This document shows positions 36,601-47,603 of a stretch of DNA of 64,000 nt, in pieces. Below the pieces are notes generated by a model that did not search any database, was not told the DNA's origin, and was given only the letters and a program-made list of their open reading frames with translations. Source of the stretch: Conoideocrella luteorostrata. Lineage: Eukaryota; Ascomycota; Sordariomycetes; Hypocreales; Clavicipitaceae. The stretch spans positions 1 through 64,000 of the forward strand of contig JASWJB010000150.1 of the NCBI GenBank assembly GCA_032433595.1, in the 5' to 3' direction. Each line of letters opens with the position of its first letter. Positions within the stretch are counted from its first letter, which is position 1. Made by a program: the position numbers and the translations under genes.

Positions 36601-36709
36601 ATATTTCGCCGAGACGCCCAAGGCTTGGCAACAATTTCATCCGGGACGCGTCTTTACTCAGGACGAGATGGGATATACACCTAACTTGAAGCAAACGCCT
36701 AGCGCTACA
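33603..36709. other. Long non-coding or relic stretch between C6 regulator and isocyanide synthase
   Basis: About 3.1 kb hold no gene I can support. Frames at 34352-34681, 35196-35549 and 35734-35961 lack domains and splice context. A TACTCCGTAC motif lies at about 35679-35688. The length of the gap, in an otherwise dense locus, may mean a lost cluster gene. Confidence 0.4.
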
Positions 36710-36737
36710 AGCACTCCCCCACACGTGGGGGAGTGCT
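36710..36737. promoter_or_regulatory. 28-bp perfect palindrome upstream of the isocyanide synthase
   Basis: Arms AGCACTCCCCCAC (36710-36722) and GTGGGGGAGTGCT (36725-36737) are exact reverse complements of 13 bp, with a 2-nt spacer AC. The centre reads CACACGTG. It lies about 480 bp before the isocyanide synthase ATG. It may be a site for a dimeric regulator or form a hairpin in DNA; which one cannot be told. Confidence 0.65.
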
Positions 36738-37066
36738 GAGAACCCGAAGAGTCACAAGGGCAGCACTCGACCAGCAGCCAGGAAAGGATATGCTGATATT
36801 GGTCCGAGAATATCAAGGCGCATCAAGTATCGCATATGTGATGCTCCGTTTCACACGAGGTACGTCTGGTCCGAAATCCCCGAACGAAAGCCCGGCACCC
36901 CGGATGCCATGTGGCTGTTAGAAGCCGGGAACTATTCCTCCAGGAGTCCATGGGGTTTGTTTTAGTCAGCCCTACAGAGCTTTGTGTGATTCTGAGACCG
37001 TGGTAATGGATGATCAATCACTGGAATTATTCGCAACACTCACCTCGTTTCGTTCTCCTCGCAACA

Positions 37067-37083
37067 ATCAGCATAGTGCTGAT
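37067..37083. promoter_or_regulatory. Inverted repeat ATCAGCA-TAG-TGCTGAT in the isocyanide synthase promoter
   Basis: Perfect 7-bp arms are separated by 3 nt, and the element sits 16 bp upstream of the TATA-like sequence at 37099 and 135 bp before the ATG. Its position in the core promoter suits an operator. It does not have CGG half-sites, so a C6 regulator is not the obvious ligand. Confidence 0.5.
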
Positions 37084-37098
37084 CCTCTAGCCGCAGTG

Positions 37099-37108
37099 TA
37101 TATATTTT
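37099..37108 (+). promoter_or_regulatory. TATA-like element of the isocyanide synthase gene
   Basis: TATATATTTT lies 120 bp before the ATG at 37219, giving a leader of roughly 80-90 nt if used. The call is from sequence and spacing only. Confidence 0.5.
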
Positions 37109-37218
37109 GACTCATTCCTCGTTTGATTGCCGTCAACTTCTCGAAAATCCACTCCTTATATCATCAAAAAATTTACACAGTACTCTTTACAACCAAGCCA
37201 CAGTATCACAGTCTCAAA

Positions 37219-38516
37219 ATGGCACCAGTCGCTACGGAAGTCTATGATGTGAGCCTCCTGCCCAAGGAGCCCATCTCCATTAACGGCAAGGGTCTTGATA
37301 CCAAGGCCCCAGTTCAGGTCGGTGTCCATCCTGTAGGAGACAGAGATGGGCACCAAGCCATGGCGGAGAGAGTATTGGCCGTCATTAAGACAATCCTGCT
37401 AACCAAGTTGCCCGGCGCTCATGACAAGTGGGACGAGGGAGCTCCCACATTCATCGCGACCATCCAAAAGTTCATAGAGAAGGGAGAAGTGGTCAAGATG
37501 TGCCTGCCTGCTTTTCCGTGGAAGTCTGCGAATAAAGTCGAGAAGGTCCTCGGCGTGTTGCCCGACAAGGCCGAGGAAGTTGCCCTCGCACGCTTGAATG
37601 GTATCTGTGAGAGCATTGGCCAGTTTTATTTGCCCGGAGCTGAGCTCCTCATCATTTCTGACGGATTGGTCTACAACGGTACGCGAATAAGCCTCTACCG
37701 GCAACTCGCCACTCCTGGTAGCCACCCCTGCGTGGTCATGGTGTAACCGCTAACTCCTTGTTCCAGACCTCCTCACCGTTTCTGATCGACAAACATGGGC
37801 GTATGGTGAAGCTCTGCGCGATATGGCTGTGGAGAAGGGCTTCAAGCACATCCAGTTTAGCCGGCTCAGAGATCTTGTCCATCTTCCACACCTTCCCGAG
37901 GTCCTAGACGAGGTCACCTACGTCGCCAATGCGACCAACTTCAGGCGGGCTCTCATGAACCAATTCGGGGACCCCAACTTCGATGCTACCAGGGAGATTG
38001 CCGAGAAGGAAGATACGAGAATGACGTACCAGGGCTATTCTCGCAACTTGGGCCACGATCTTCGCTTCATTTTCTCGCGCAGCGAGAGCAGAAGCGGCAA
38101 GCAGTACAAGAGAGACGTCAAGTACCTCAGCAAGCAGATGATCATTCGCGGAGATGTAAGTTGAACGATGCCATTTATTGTCGGCTTGATCTTGTCTGAC
38201 CCGAACGCTATCTGTACAGGCATTCGCAAGGGCGACCAAGAAGTACTGTCCGGATCACCTTCGTCTGTCCATTCACCAGTCAACGGGACAGCACAAAGTG
38301 TCCGTCAGCCTGTTGCCCACAGATGGCATGTACACGACACCATGGCACTGCTGTGTGGCCATTCTCACCGACGGTTCCATCATCAGCAAGCCAAAGATCG
38401 AATTCGAGTTCGATCCGAGGTTTGATCTCATTTACGAGAACGGCCGTCCCAGCTACTTCCGGGAGAAGGAGGGGAATGATATGGACCAGGAGGAATTGGA
38501 CGAGGAATTGGAGTGA
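37219..38516 (+). CDS. Isocyanide synthase, DIT1/PvcA family, stand-alone
   Basis: Predicted exons are 37219-37678, 37767-38155 and 38220-38516 (381 aa). The joins restore VYN-DLLTVSD and RGD-AFARATKKYCPDHL. The protein spans a DIT1_PvcA domain: LPAFPWKSANKVEKVLG (residues 96-112), LPDKAEEVALARLNGICESI (114-133), PGAELLIISDGLVYNDLL (139-156), AYGEALRDMA and, near the end, VSVSLLPTDGMYTTPWHCC. Known members (PvcA, IsnA, XanB, the ICS part of CrmA) turn an amino-acid amine into an isonitrile with a carbon from ribulose-5-phosphate; yeast Dit1 uses the same fold for dityrosine wall precursors. Most fungal ICS genes sit in clusters with NRPS-like, P450 or dioxygenase genes. This one is unfused; the likeliest partner is the A-T-R enzyme on the other strand. 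No PvcB-like dioxygenase or P450 is visible. The substrate is unknown. Confidence 0.93.
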
Positions 38517-38794
38517 ACGGGAATTTGTACGTGTTGAATTGGGTGCTAAAGTTACGAGATAGATATGATTTATGCGTAATGGACTGGCCCTAAGGCTACT
38601 ACGATTAGACGTTGATTCTAATATTAATCTGCTTTAAGAATAAAGAATGGTATAAGCATCAGGATTTTACTACGCCCGGAGGGTGCTCCTAAAGGGCTAT
38701 AGCGAAATTTGCTCCAGTCCATGTCCGCGTGCTTTCCACGGTTTTGTTGCCATTATCTTCTCTGACACCTCCTCGAGCGTCAGGTCTGGCATTT

Positions 38795-39150
38795 TCACGG
38801 CTTGCCGCGTCGTCCGCGTGCTCTCTTCTTCGATCTGGGAAGGCAGTGGCAGGAAAACCTTCCAAGTAGCTCTCCAGCCTGTTCGATAGAATATTTCGTC
38901 AATGAGCCATTGCCCTTCTTTAAATGTAGGACTTTGTCATCATGGCTGTTTTCTTTTGCTCGGAGATGTCTGGCAGCCTTCCGAATATTGACGTCCTCAG
39001 CCATGGATTCCTTCCAACGAGCTCGTTTTTGCCTATGAATCGCATCGTAGTACTCCTTTGACGCCCTTTTTAGCCCGACTCTCCAAGTCTGGCCGGCGTT
39101 GACCAGCTCGTCGCCGGCTTCTCGCTTGGATTCACCAGAACCTGTGCATT
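38795..39150 (-). mobile_element. Fragment of a Tad-like LINE (non-LTR retrotransposon) ORF2
   Basis: One minus-strand frame reads KREAGDELVNAGQTWRVGLK, then KEYYDAIHRQKRARWKESM and AEDVNIRKAARHL. This is the conserved linker between the endonuclease and reverse-transcriptase domains of fungal LINEs, which usually reads like YYxAIRxQKxxHWxEFLxDxxNIWxAAKYL. The fragment ends at a stop at 38795 before the RT catalytic motifs, so it is a short, inactive piece. It abuts the 3' end of the unrecognised gene at 39070-39788. Confidence 0.7.
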
Positions 39151-39788
39151 CGTCGGAGCCGAGTCAAATCTGTCGTCCACCATCTTTTCGCGTATGGACG
39201 TGGCGCCGCAATAGGGACCAACTCGTGGATAGTTTCCAGCACCACATACGACCACATCCTTTCGTTCTCCTGAATCGTCGCGAACCCTCTTGGTCAAGTT
39301 ATCTAACAATTGCGTGCTTGCGCGCGGTGCTTCCGGGTCATCACCTTCGCCATAGACCGACGCACTCGATATTTTTCGCTGCTCAAAATGGAGCACCGCT
39401 GCTTTTAGGTCCGCCGACGTCACTGGAATCTGTTCTGTTTCGATATCGTTTCGGGCCCAAATGTGTAGGTACCATCTTGATCCAATTGCTGTGACTCTTA
39501 ACACCTTTCCACCGATTAGGTCTTTTAGAGTTGAAAAATACAAGCCTCCGAAGACCGCAGTCCAGCAACAGGGGCGGTGGCTAGGCTTACTTGACCGAAT
39601 GCCCGGCATTCAAGATGGATCGGTTTTCGCCGACCAGACTGCTCTGAGCTCTTTAATATCATATACAGGTCAATCTTTTCCGGTAATCTATCATTTTCCC
39701 CCTCTGGCTTTTCCAGGTAAACGAGCGGCTCTGTGCTCTCAGCACCCTCAGCGCCCGCATCCGTATTAATTTCTGGCCACAGATTCAT
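39070..39788 (-). CDS. Unrecognised gene, 3' end replaced by a LINE fragment
   Basis: A possible two-exon gene is 39788-39596 and 39521-39070 (214 aa), with a weak GTCAAG donor, giving LECRAF-DLIGGKVL. The sequence looks coding (KIDLYMILKSSEQ, VTAIGSRWYLHIWARNDIET, VTSADLKAAVLHFEQR) but I do not recognise a family. The last 25 residues or so are read from the LINE fragment in another frame, so the original C-terminus is lost. The usual start could also lie further upstream. It may be a pseudogene. Confidence 0.35.
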
Positions 39789-40038
39789 AGGGCGGGGTGT
39801 AAAAGCGACAGGTATGTTGTTCCATGAGGTCCAGGGTCGATGATGAAGCTTTGATGAGCCTGTTAGGCGGCACGATGAACATGCCCAATTTCGAAGCTCT
39901 TCATTACGTAACCTTGCTGTCACCGCCAGTCGGAGATCTTCTCTTTGATCTTGAAATGTCGAGCGTTAAGACGCCGCATAAATACTCACTTCGTTACCAC
40001 ATACCGGAAAATTTCGTTCTGCGCGGGAGGCTCAGTAA

Positions 40039-42405
40039 CTATTTAATTGTATCGAAAGGAAGAAATTGTTCAAAATTGTCCCAGTTGACTGTAAAGTCAA
40101 AGTTCTCTCTCCATACCGTTGGCGACTGCGGTTGTTTCGTCTGGTTGAGAACATGATCGAGAACTCGTTTTATAACGTCCCTGACATCGGAGACAACTGA
40201 GCCCTTAGGCTGTGATGGCGCCGAAGACTTCAAGTAACCCATGAGAAGGCTAAGCTGCTGAATAATGGATGATTTGGAGTATGTTTCACCGGCAATCGTG
40301 TCTTCATCCCCATCTGTGGCGAAAGCCACAGGATTTGGATCTATAAGTTCCATAGACAAAACGGCCCCGGCTGGAGCGGCATATCCCATTACCTGATACC
40401 TTGTGAGACACGGAGTACGTAAACCTAGTTCGGAAACCATGGGCGAGACAGATAGTAAGAAAGGGGGAGGATGACTCACCAACCACTGGCATTCTCCTTG
40501 CATTTCCGCCCACATGCCCTTCTGAGTCCAAGAATGCAAAGCTAAGACTACCATTTCGAAGCTGGTACGTAGGAGATCGCTCCTAGAACGACCGTGCTTC
40601 ACAAATAGCCGCTCTAGTAAGAAAATGTTGAGCAGATGATCAAGTCTTATTAGAAGTGTCGGATAGAGTAACTGGAGGTCGACATCCCTAATGTCTTCGA
40701 ATGTAGGATTGCAAGGAACATGAGCGGGCAAATTCTTGTACATTTGTACTTCCTTTCTCTTAAGCTCTCTGAAGAGTTTCGTTAGCGGTGACTTATAGTA
40801 GTAGAAGGCGTGTCTGGGGAGCTTTCATACGCGATATCATCAATTGAAGGACTTTCATTCTGAGCCAGTCCGATTTCGAGGATCTCGTCCCGGATTAACG
40901 CCACCATCATGCGAATGCGAAGTAGTGTGCTGGAGTGAAACTTTCCATCCACGTTCCATCCATCGGAATCAAGGCGTTGAAGATGTCCTCGAAATGTTTT
41001 CTTATCTGATAACAGCGCAGTCTCGTCCAAATCCAAAGGCAGCTTCATGGAGCAGAATCTTCGGGTTAGGAGAGGAGGGCGTCCAACAAAAGTGGCTAAG
41101 AATTTGTCCACGATGAAGATTTGACACCGAACACGTCTGCGAGCCTCCATTGATATCATTGGCTCGGACGGGGCGGCGAACGAGTCCCTGGGCTGATCAT
41201 CATGGAGTCCCGAAAACGTCAACATGGCAACTGTTTCTGCGTGAAACTTCCAATACGGGAGACCTGGCTTAGATCAGCATCGAGCTCAATACAATAGAAA
41301 GCTTCAGAGGGTACAACAATCCCTGAAGATTTTCGAGTGGAACAAAACAAAACGTAAGAGAGGTTCGCTTACTGGTTTCACCATGCATGCATGCGTGTAG
41401 CACAGAGCGCTTGTACAACAAGAATAGCATAAGCGAGCTGGAGCTGCCTCCCATGTTGGCGAGAGTGATACAAGCCGAGCAATATTCCGTATACTGAGCT
41501 ATACGGCTTCTGGCGTCCGTGCTCGGAGAAGCAGAAAATTCGGCGAAAGCTGCGCAGATGAACATGATCCCAACGGCCTCCCATCGCAAGTTGGATCCCG
41601 AGAAGCTTTCTACCCAGGCTAGAGGGTCATCGTGATCCTCCGTAAGGCTTCTTCTTGTGTTGATGCAAATCATACTTCCGAGCTCACGCAAAGCAACTAC
41701 GTTTCCCCGGTTGTGGAGGTAGGAACCGAATGTGTCCCAGGTGCTCAGGACGATCTTTTCACCAATCATCCTCATCCACTCATCATTGGGATTGATATGG
41801 GACCGAGAAAGGGTCACCGTAGGAATTTCCGTGGGCACTGCTTGCAAGACTTTAATGGTAAGATGGCTCGCTCCTTGGTCCATAGCCGTCATGTCCTGTA
41901 TCTCGGCCAAAGATGGGGGACTAAAATTGGAGGGCAGGGATGATGATGCTGCCGCCGTCGTGGCTGGAGGACTTCTTATACGCAAAGCATTCTCCGTTTC
42001 CAGGTATGCCGCCGAGAAACTGGTTGGGCCAAAGAATCCCGACGGTGCTCGAGCTGCCGGCGAGCTCCACATCTTGTCTTCCGGAGCCACATGCCTGCTA
42101 GTGTTGGATCGCAATACACTTGAAGCTGGCGTGGACTGGGCATCCAGCTTCGAAGCTTCGTAAATATTCTCAGACCAGCGAGGAGCAACTGGATCAGCAG
42201 GCTGTGCCTCGTGATCAGGCGGCTCGTAATAACAGGTCGATGCGCCGTTGGGCCGCCTCCTACAGCGTCGGCAAATTGGATAGCCATGGTCGCAGGCCAC
42301 TTTCCGTCGACGACACGGCTCGCACGCCTGGATTTTGCCATTTCGCCGTGTGACAAGTGGGTTGGCCGCGAGACGCGACATGCTGTAAAGTCCAAGAAGT
42401 GTCAT
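40039..42405 (-). CDS. C6 zinc-cluster regulator with fungal-specific TF domain
   Basis: Predicted exons on the minus strand are 42405-41373, 41263-40831, 40768-40480 and 40392-40039 (702 aa; the ATG at 42381 is an alternative giving 694 aa). The Zn2Cys6 cluster is CEPCRRRKVAC then CRRCRRRPNGASTC, residues 28-58 (C-X2-C-X6-C-X6-C-X2-C-X9-C). The middle domain reads LLYKRSVLHACMHGETS, YWKFHAETVAMLTFSGLH, ARRRVRCQIFIVDKFLATF and GRPPLLTRRFCSMKLPLDLD, typical of the fungal_trans family. The last splice joins ECQWL to VMGYAAPAGAVLSMEL. The gene is on the same strand as the A-T-R enzyme upstream and converges on the isocyanide synthase, which suggests, but does not show, that it controls this locus. 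Confidence 0.88.
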
Positions 42406-43870
42406 TCAAGCACGAGAGAATGCATCGGCTGCTTTACAATGACGTAATAGTGCTGGCGAGGCGTTCATTGAAGGTTCGAGATAACAAAAGTTCCCCCAAC
42501 TGCCTGCTGCAAACATACGCAAGTAAGAGAGAATGATTAGTCATGTCGGAATACAAACAGGGACCTCATAGGTTCACGGGTGCGCCCGTGGATCTAAGGA
42601 TTTCACTGGTCCTTTATGCACAGAGTTCGCACTGTTCTTGAGGGCAAATCCTCACACTCTTAGTACTGTACTGTGAGGTTATGGTTACACAACTAGGCAA
42701 GAATATGTATGGAAACTCTCTGTATTGCAGTTAAGCTTGTTTCGCACAACTGGTTGTGCGAGCGCACACATGGGGTTACGCTGAGGATTCGCTGGAGCCC
42801 CGCCCCCGCACCACCTTGCAGAAAGTTGAGGAGCAGCGAGCACTAATAAAGGACTCGACCTTTGCAGTCTGTTCCGCAGCCTTCAGGAAATACCACGGGG
42901 CTTCATTATCTGCACGAGCTGACAGCCCTGCAAGAGAGACGGGGCGTTCTTCTGCCGGAAAGTTTCACTCGCACCGGCACCTACAGCGGGATGAACAGCC
43001 ACAAATACTCTTGCAATCCCAGCGAGGACTTGATACGCTGGAGGAAGTTAGAGCCGACTCAAGAACACCAAGACAGAGCACAAGGCGGGAGCTCAGCGCA
43101 TTCGAGGATATTGAAAGGTCTAAGAGAGCGGCACCAAAACGTTTGAGCTGTGCTGCCGTTGGTCACATACGATTGTTGCGCGCGCGCCCATTGAGGTCTC
43201 TTATAATGCTCCGGAGGCTATCTGTAAGCAGTATATTACTGCACAACGTATATTATATACAGCGCAACCAGTAGCCAAGACTGAGACCAACTAACAATAC
43301 CATTGAGCAATAGGGGTTCCGCTGCGATCTAATAATTTAAGTTTGTAGTGGTGTTTGGACTATAAATAGATAAATGTACACCTTATTATAGGTAAGGGTA
43401 TGAGAGAATAGACCAAAGAAGAGATAATAGCCTACTTAAGTTAGAGCAAGGCAAATGATTACTAGATTAAGGCTAAAGTGATAGCTAGATTGGACGTAAA
43501 CCAATAAATTCGGTTTACAGAGGTTTAAAACACATCTAGACGAAGATTGAGCAGGGCATAAGGGAGCTACAGGCCGCGTACTTAGCAGAACGATGTGACG
43601 AAGATTGTATTGTAGCACAGCTGGGGTCAATCCAAGCCTGGCTCACCAACCAGCAGCAATTGTCCCTCTTTTTTCGCTGTCGTATTTCGCATAGTTTGCA
43701 CTGGGCATCACGGATCGGAGAGATTGGAGAGCAGCGAGATAGTTTTCATTTTACATTTTCCGTGATTGCCTGCATATGTACGGAGCGCTGCGCTGCGTAT
43801 AGCAATAGCCGTCAACTGGCCCATCCCCCTGCCCTACAACCCTTTAGAAGGTTGTCTGGAGCGAAAAACA
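42406..43870. other. Intergenic DNA between C6 regulator and A-T-R gene
   Basis: The regulator promoter (minus strand) should lie in 42406-42700. A copy of the dispersed palindromic element is at 42684-42766. A 172-codon plus-strand frame at 42756-43274 is long for its composition but has no recognisable domain. AT-rich sequence fills 43260-43460. Confidence 0.45.
42684..42766 (+). repeat. Dispersed ~80-bp element with internal palindrome, copy A
   Basis: This matches the minus strand of 27096-27175. The palindrome is TCGCACAAC-TG-GTTGTGCGA at 42742-42761, and similarity ends at GAGCGCA. It flanks a frame of 172 codons; it may be one end of a transposable element. Confidence 0.6.
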
Positions 43871-46800
43871 TCAGAATTCCCACTGACTCATCCAAAGGTC
43901 TAACCACTTTCCGGACACGGGCGGGAGCCCATTCATGGTCTGGCTCTTCGCGGCTGTCTCCTTCGTCTCCAAAACGGGCCACTTCTCCCCCTTTTCCGCA
44001 GTCTGAGCGACCGACTCGAAGTAAGCAAGCAGCTTCAAAGCTGGGTTCTGCTTAAGGCTCTGTGTCGTCATTCCGCCGCGCGCCGAGTTGCGCAAGTGCT
44101 GCACCCACTCGGCCCAAGAGACCATCTTGATAGAGTCCCCGAGGCGCCTCCTGACCGAGGCTACCAGCTCAGCCCAGTCAACGGCCTTGGGGTTGACGGC
44201 ATGATATACGTCCAGCCTGCCCGTGCCCTGAGATGCACCTCTCGTCGGGTTATCTTTTACGGCCAGTTGGACAAGAACTTCGGAGAGCAAGTCCACTGGG
44301 ATCCAATCCACGCGGCTCATAGACCCGAGGTCCGAGGGCAGAACACCGAGGTATTTGGAACTTGCGATGATCTAGCATAGAAGTATACCCGTTAGCAGAT
44401 GATCATGTAATAAAATTTGCCCTAGCTCGTAGTGGTCTCTAGGCAAAAGAGAGTAAATGTCCATACCGTCGGCAACCACTCATGTTTTGGCCACATCCCT
44501 TTGCCATTTCCTCGCTGGACTGGTCCGGCAATTTGTCCAACCCGACAGATGGAGGCTTTGAGACCTGACTTCGCCACCTCTTGTTCAAGGAGCAGCTCCG
44601 CCACGTGCTTCGAGGCACCATATCCGTCTTCCGTATCGTGGCAGTGGTGGTTCGGTGCCTCAGGAACAGTGCCGTCTAACCTGAGGTGACTAACAGTGGC
44701 AACGCTTGATACAAAGAACAATGACGCATGGTGGGTGCTTGTGTGTGCAAAGTCTATCAGGCTCCGCATGCCGCGGATCTGAGGCTCAAAGGAAGCGATG
44801 TCCCAATTGTAGTTTACTGGCCATTGACCATCTGCCGTCGTACCGAGTTTTGTCAGTGGTTGACAAATATCGTTAAAGAAAAGGAACATGGAATGTAGGA
44901 AGATTACATACGAATGATATGTGTAGTCTGTTCGAGAAGATGGCCATAAACTTTCTCATCCAGCCCGAAGTTTGGCTTCGACAAGTCGACCTGAACGAAC
45001 TCAACCTTCTCTGGTGACCAGTCTGTATTTAGCCCTCGTGGCTCACTCTGTGATATCTGCTTCGCCTGACCATCTTCAGACCGGTTGAGGCAATAGACCT
45101 TCTTTACTCGAGATTGCTGTTGCAAGAGTATGTCAAGCACATAGGAACCCAGGGACCCGGTACTACCCGTCAATATGACCGTGTAGGCAGGTGCACCATT
45201 ATCAAAAACACCGTTTGCCCGAATCTTCTCTGGACTTCCATTGGATACCCCAGCGGCGTATTTGACAAGCCACTCGTTCATTGTCTTGCTCTGCAAATCA
45301 ACCAAATTATCCGAATTGTTAGTCGTCTTATGAGCCACGCCATATAGGGCCTCTGTGAGTGTGTTGATGGTCGGGTGGGTGTAGACAAGCCTGGCAGTTA
45401 TAGCGATCTTATTGCTATCCACCGTGATGTCTTGCTTCTTTAGCGCCGAGCGGATAGAGTTGGCCATGCTGGATGCCGCGAGTGAGTCGACTCCGGTGTG
45501 TAAGAGGTCGTCATCCCCCTGGATCTGCTGAGCCCCTGACACGTCGGCAGCCACAAGCAGGTGTCGGAGACCTTGCTCGATGGTGGCCCGCGAGCTAAAG
45601 TCGAAGTCGGCGTTCAAAGTGCCGTCTTGCTCCACGTCCCTGTAGAACTGGACAATGTCGTTGTCGTACAGGAGGACCGTGTCACGCCTCTTGACCGTGT
45701 TCTTGTCGGTTCGGACGAATGGTTTGTCGGGCTTTGTGAACCAGATATATTCTCTAAAAATGCGTGCGTGCTCGGACGCGATGGCATTGGCAGCATGGAC
45801 CTTCTCCTGAATGCTGTCCAAGAGCTTTTCACGTTCTTCTACGGCTGTGGGCTCTGGATTGGCCAGCTCGATAAGCAAAGACGTCATCACGTAGCCTGTT
45901 CCGATCTGTTCAAACGCTTTGGTTAACTGATAACTGGGATGTCGCAGGTACCAATAGACTGTCAGGCGAGTAGGAGATGGGCACTTACCATGAGACAGGC
46001 ACCGACTTCCGGGTGGCTGTTGATGATGGCTTCCATGGCCAGTGGACGGACCTTCTCTCCATTCGACAATACGAGCAACTCGTCTGTTCTCCCTCTGTAA
46101 AGCCACATGTCTGGTTTTGTGGGATGAGGCTCGTACAAGTCCTTGTAGCACAATTCATTTATATCCGGGAAAGTATGGAAAACGCCTTGGAAAAGGTCCA
46201 CGTTTTCTTCATTGCGTACCACCCAGTGCTCATGGATACCTTCTTCAAGCTTCCTGAATTCGAATCCCGCCCGCGGGTGGAAGGAGAAGTAGATCCAGTC
46301 CTCGGCGTCCACAAGGATCATGCCTTGGAACATGCTCTCAGTTGTGCCCGTGAGGTTGATGATCCGAACGGCTTGGGCGGCCTTTTCGGCACTTCCGAAG
46401 GTGACGGGGCCTTTGCACTTGTCAGAAAATCAGGACTCTGGTGGGTAAGGATGTACTGGAATCGTTACCTCCTGACGCGATGATGGCTTTGTGGCCTTTG
46501 AACTTCTTTGAGATAGCAGGCGTCTCGCCAATTTCATCGATTATAGAGGGCATGATACTCCATGTCTTGATGTTAGTGCAATCAAGGAGGGCGTCAATCA
46601 CATTGATTGTCGAGAGCACGCCGAATGGACTGATCACATTGGTGGTGTTGTAGAAGGCCCTGATGAGGATGTTCATAATCAATCCCGCGCCCTGGATTGT
46701 CAGCCCCATTAGTACGGCATCGTTATGGCTTGATTCCTGTGTGATGCAAAGCACCAGAGAGAAGGCTTACATGATAAAGCGGGAATGCCGAGTAGTATAG

Positions 46801-47603
46801 ATCTCCTTCGGTGAAGACAGATGTCCAAGGAAGGCGTCCACTGCTCTCGCTCTCAGGCATGAGGCGATAAGCATCGACCGTCCCAACCAAGGAGTTTTTC
46901 CAGATGATTGGCTTCGGGAGACCAGTCGATCCGGATGTGTGCAACATACAGAATGGATCGCTAGCGGCCTGCTGGAACGTTTTGTTGTATGGATAAACCG
47001 GAACCAGCTCGCTGTCGAAGAGCTTGGGGATTGGAGGGATCTCCAATACCTTCATTGGCCGGGCAGCGAGGAGGCTTGGCAGAACTTCTGGGCGCTCATC
47101 GGGGGTCACCCAAATGTTGCAGTTAGATCGGTTCAAGATAGCCACTGTTGCCTCGACATTGTTGCGCGGTGAAGGCAGGAGAGCCTAGCATAGAAATTGT
47201 GAGGACTCTGGGCGAAAGGAATTGGCCGGAGCAGCATACCTGATAACCAGTCTTATTGCAAGCGAGTATGAGGAGGACATATCGGAAATCGTTATCTGCT
47301 CCATGTTAGGTAAAATCAATCATGGGTGTATATCTGATTAACTCAGTGCGATTCAAGTATGATCTTACGAGGACCCATGTATCCGACTGTTGGGAATGAT
47401 GAGCCTTTGCCCACCTCAGATTCGATCCACCATGCAGTTCTGTTCACGGCATTTGCGAGCTCCAAAGCCGTGATGTTACGGAACCCATCGGCAACATTAT
47501 GTGTGAGTGGAAGCTGATAAACGACGTGATCTGGCTCCTCGCGAGCCATGTCGTCCACGATCGTGACGATGAGGCGTCTGCCATAGTCCTTTGAGGGAGA
47601 CAT
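43871..47603 (-). CDS. NRPS-like A-T-reductase (carboxylic acid reductase type)
   Basis: Eight predicted minus-strand exons: 47603-47369, 47295-47240, 47184-46771, 46691-46469, 46410-45989, 45905-44912, 44831-44467 and 44371-43871 (1069 aa, the usual size for fungal A-T-R enzymes). The adenylation domain has LHTSGSTGLPKP (178-189), FPLYHGAGL and WLYRGRTDELLVLSNGEKV. The carrier domain holds Ser591 in LLHTGVDSLAASSM. The thioester-reductase domain has ILTGSTGSLGSYV (694-706) and YGASK (852-856). It should activate a carboxylic acid with ATP, load it on phosphopantetheine and release it as an aldehyde with NADPH. There is no condensation domain. Intron 3 (46692-46770) was chosen over a 34-nt alternative because it restores PLYHGAGL. 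A minus-strand C6 regulator follows downstream. The substrate cannot be read from sequence by eye. Confidence 0.9.

Noticed and set aside
33603..37218. Possible missing P450 or PvcB-like dioxygenase upstream of the isocyanide synthase
   Set aside because: I looked for heme-binding FxxGxRxCxG and for TauD-type HxD motifs in all frames of the gap and saw none.
41237..41372. Acceptor at CACGCAG in the second C6 regulator
   Set aside because: It would lose YWKFHAE, which is conserved in the family; the acceptor at 41264-41265 retains it.
42756..43274. 172-codon plus-strand frame
   Set aside because: It has no recognisable domain, is rich in Arg/Ser, and begins inside a repeat; it could be part of a mobile element but nothing supports a gene call.
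46723..46771. 34-nt intron in the A-T-R gene with acceptor at CACACAG
   Set aside because: It is too short for a fungal spliceosomal intron and gives a poor protein join; the 79-nt intron restores the adenylation-domain sequence and has a perfect branch site.
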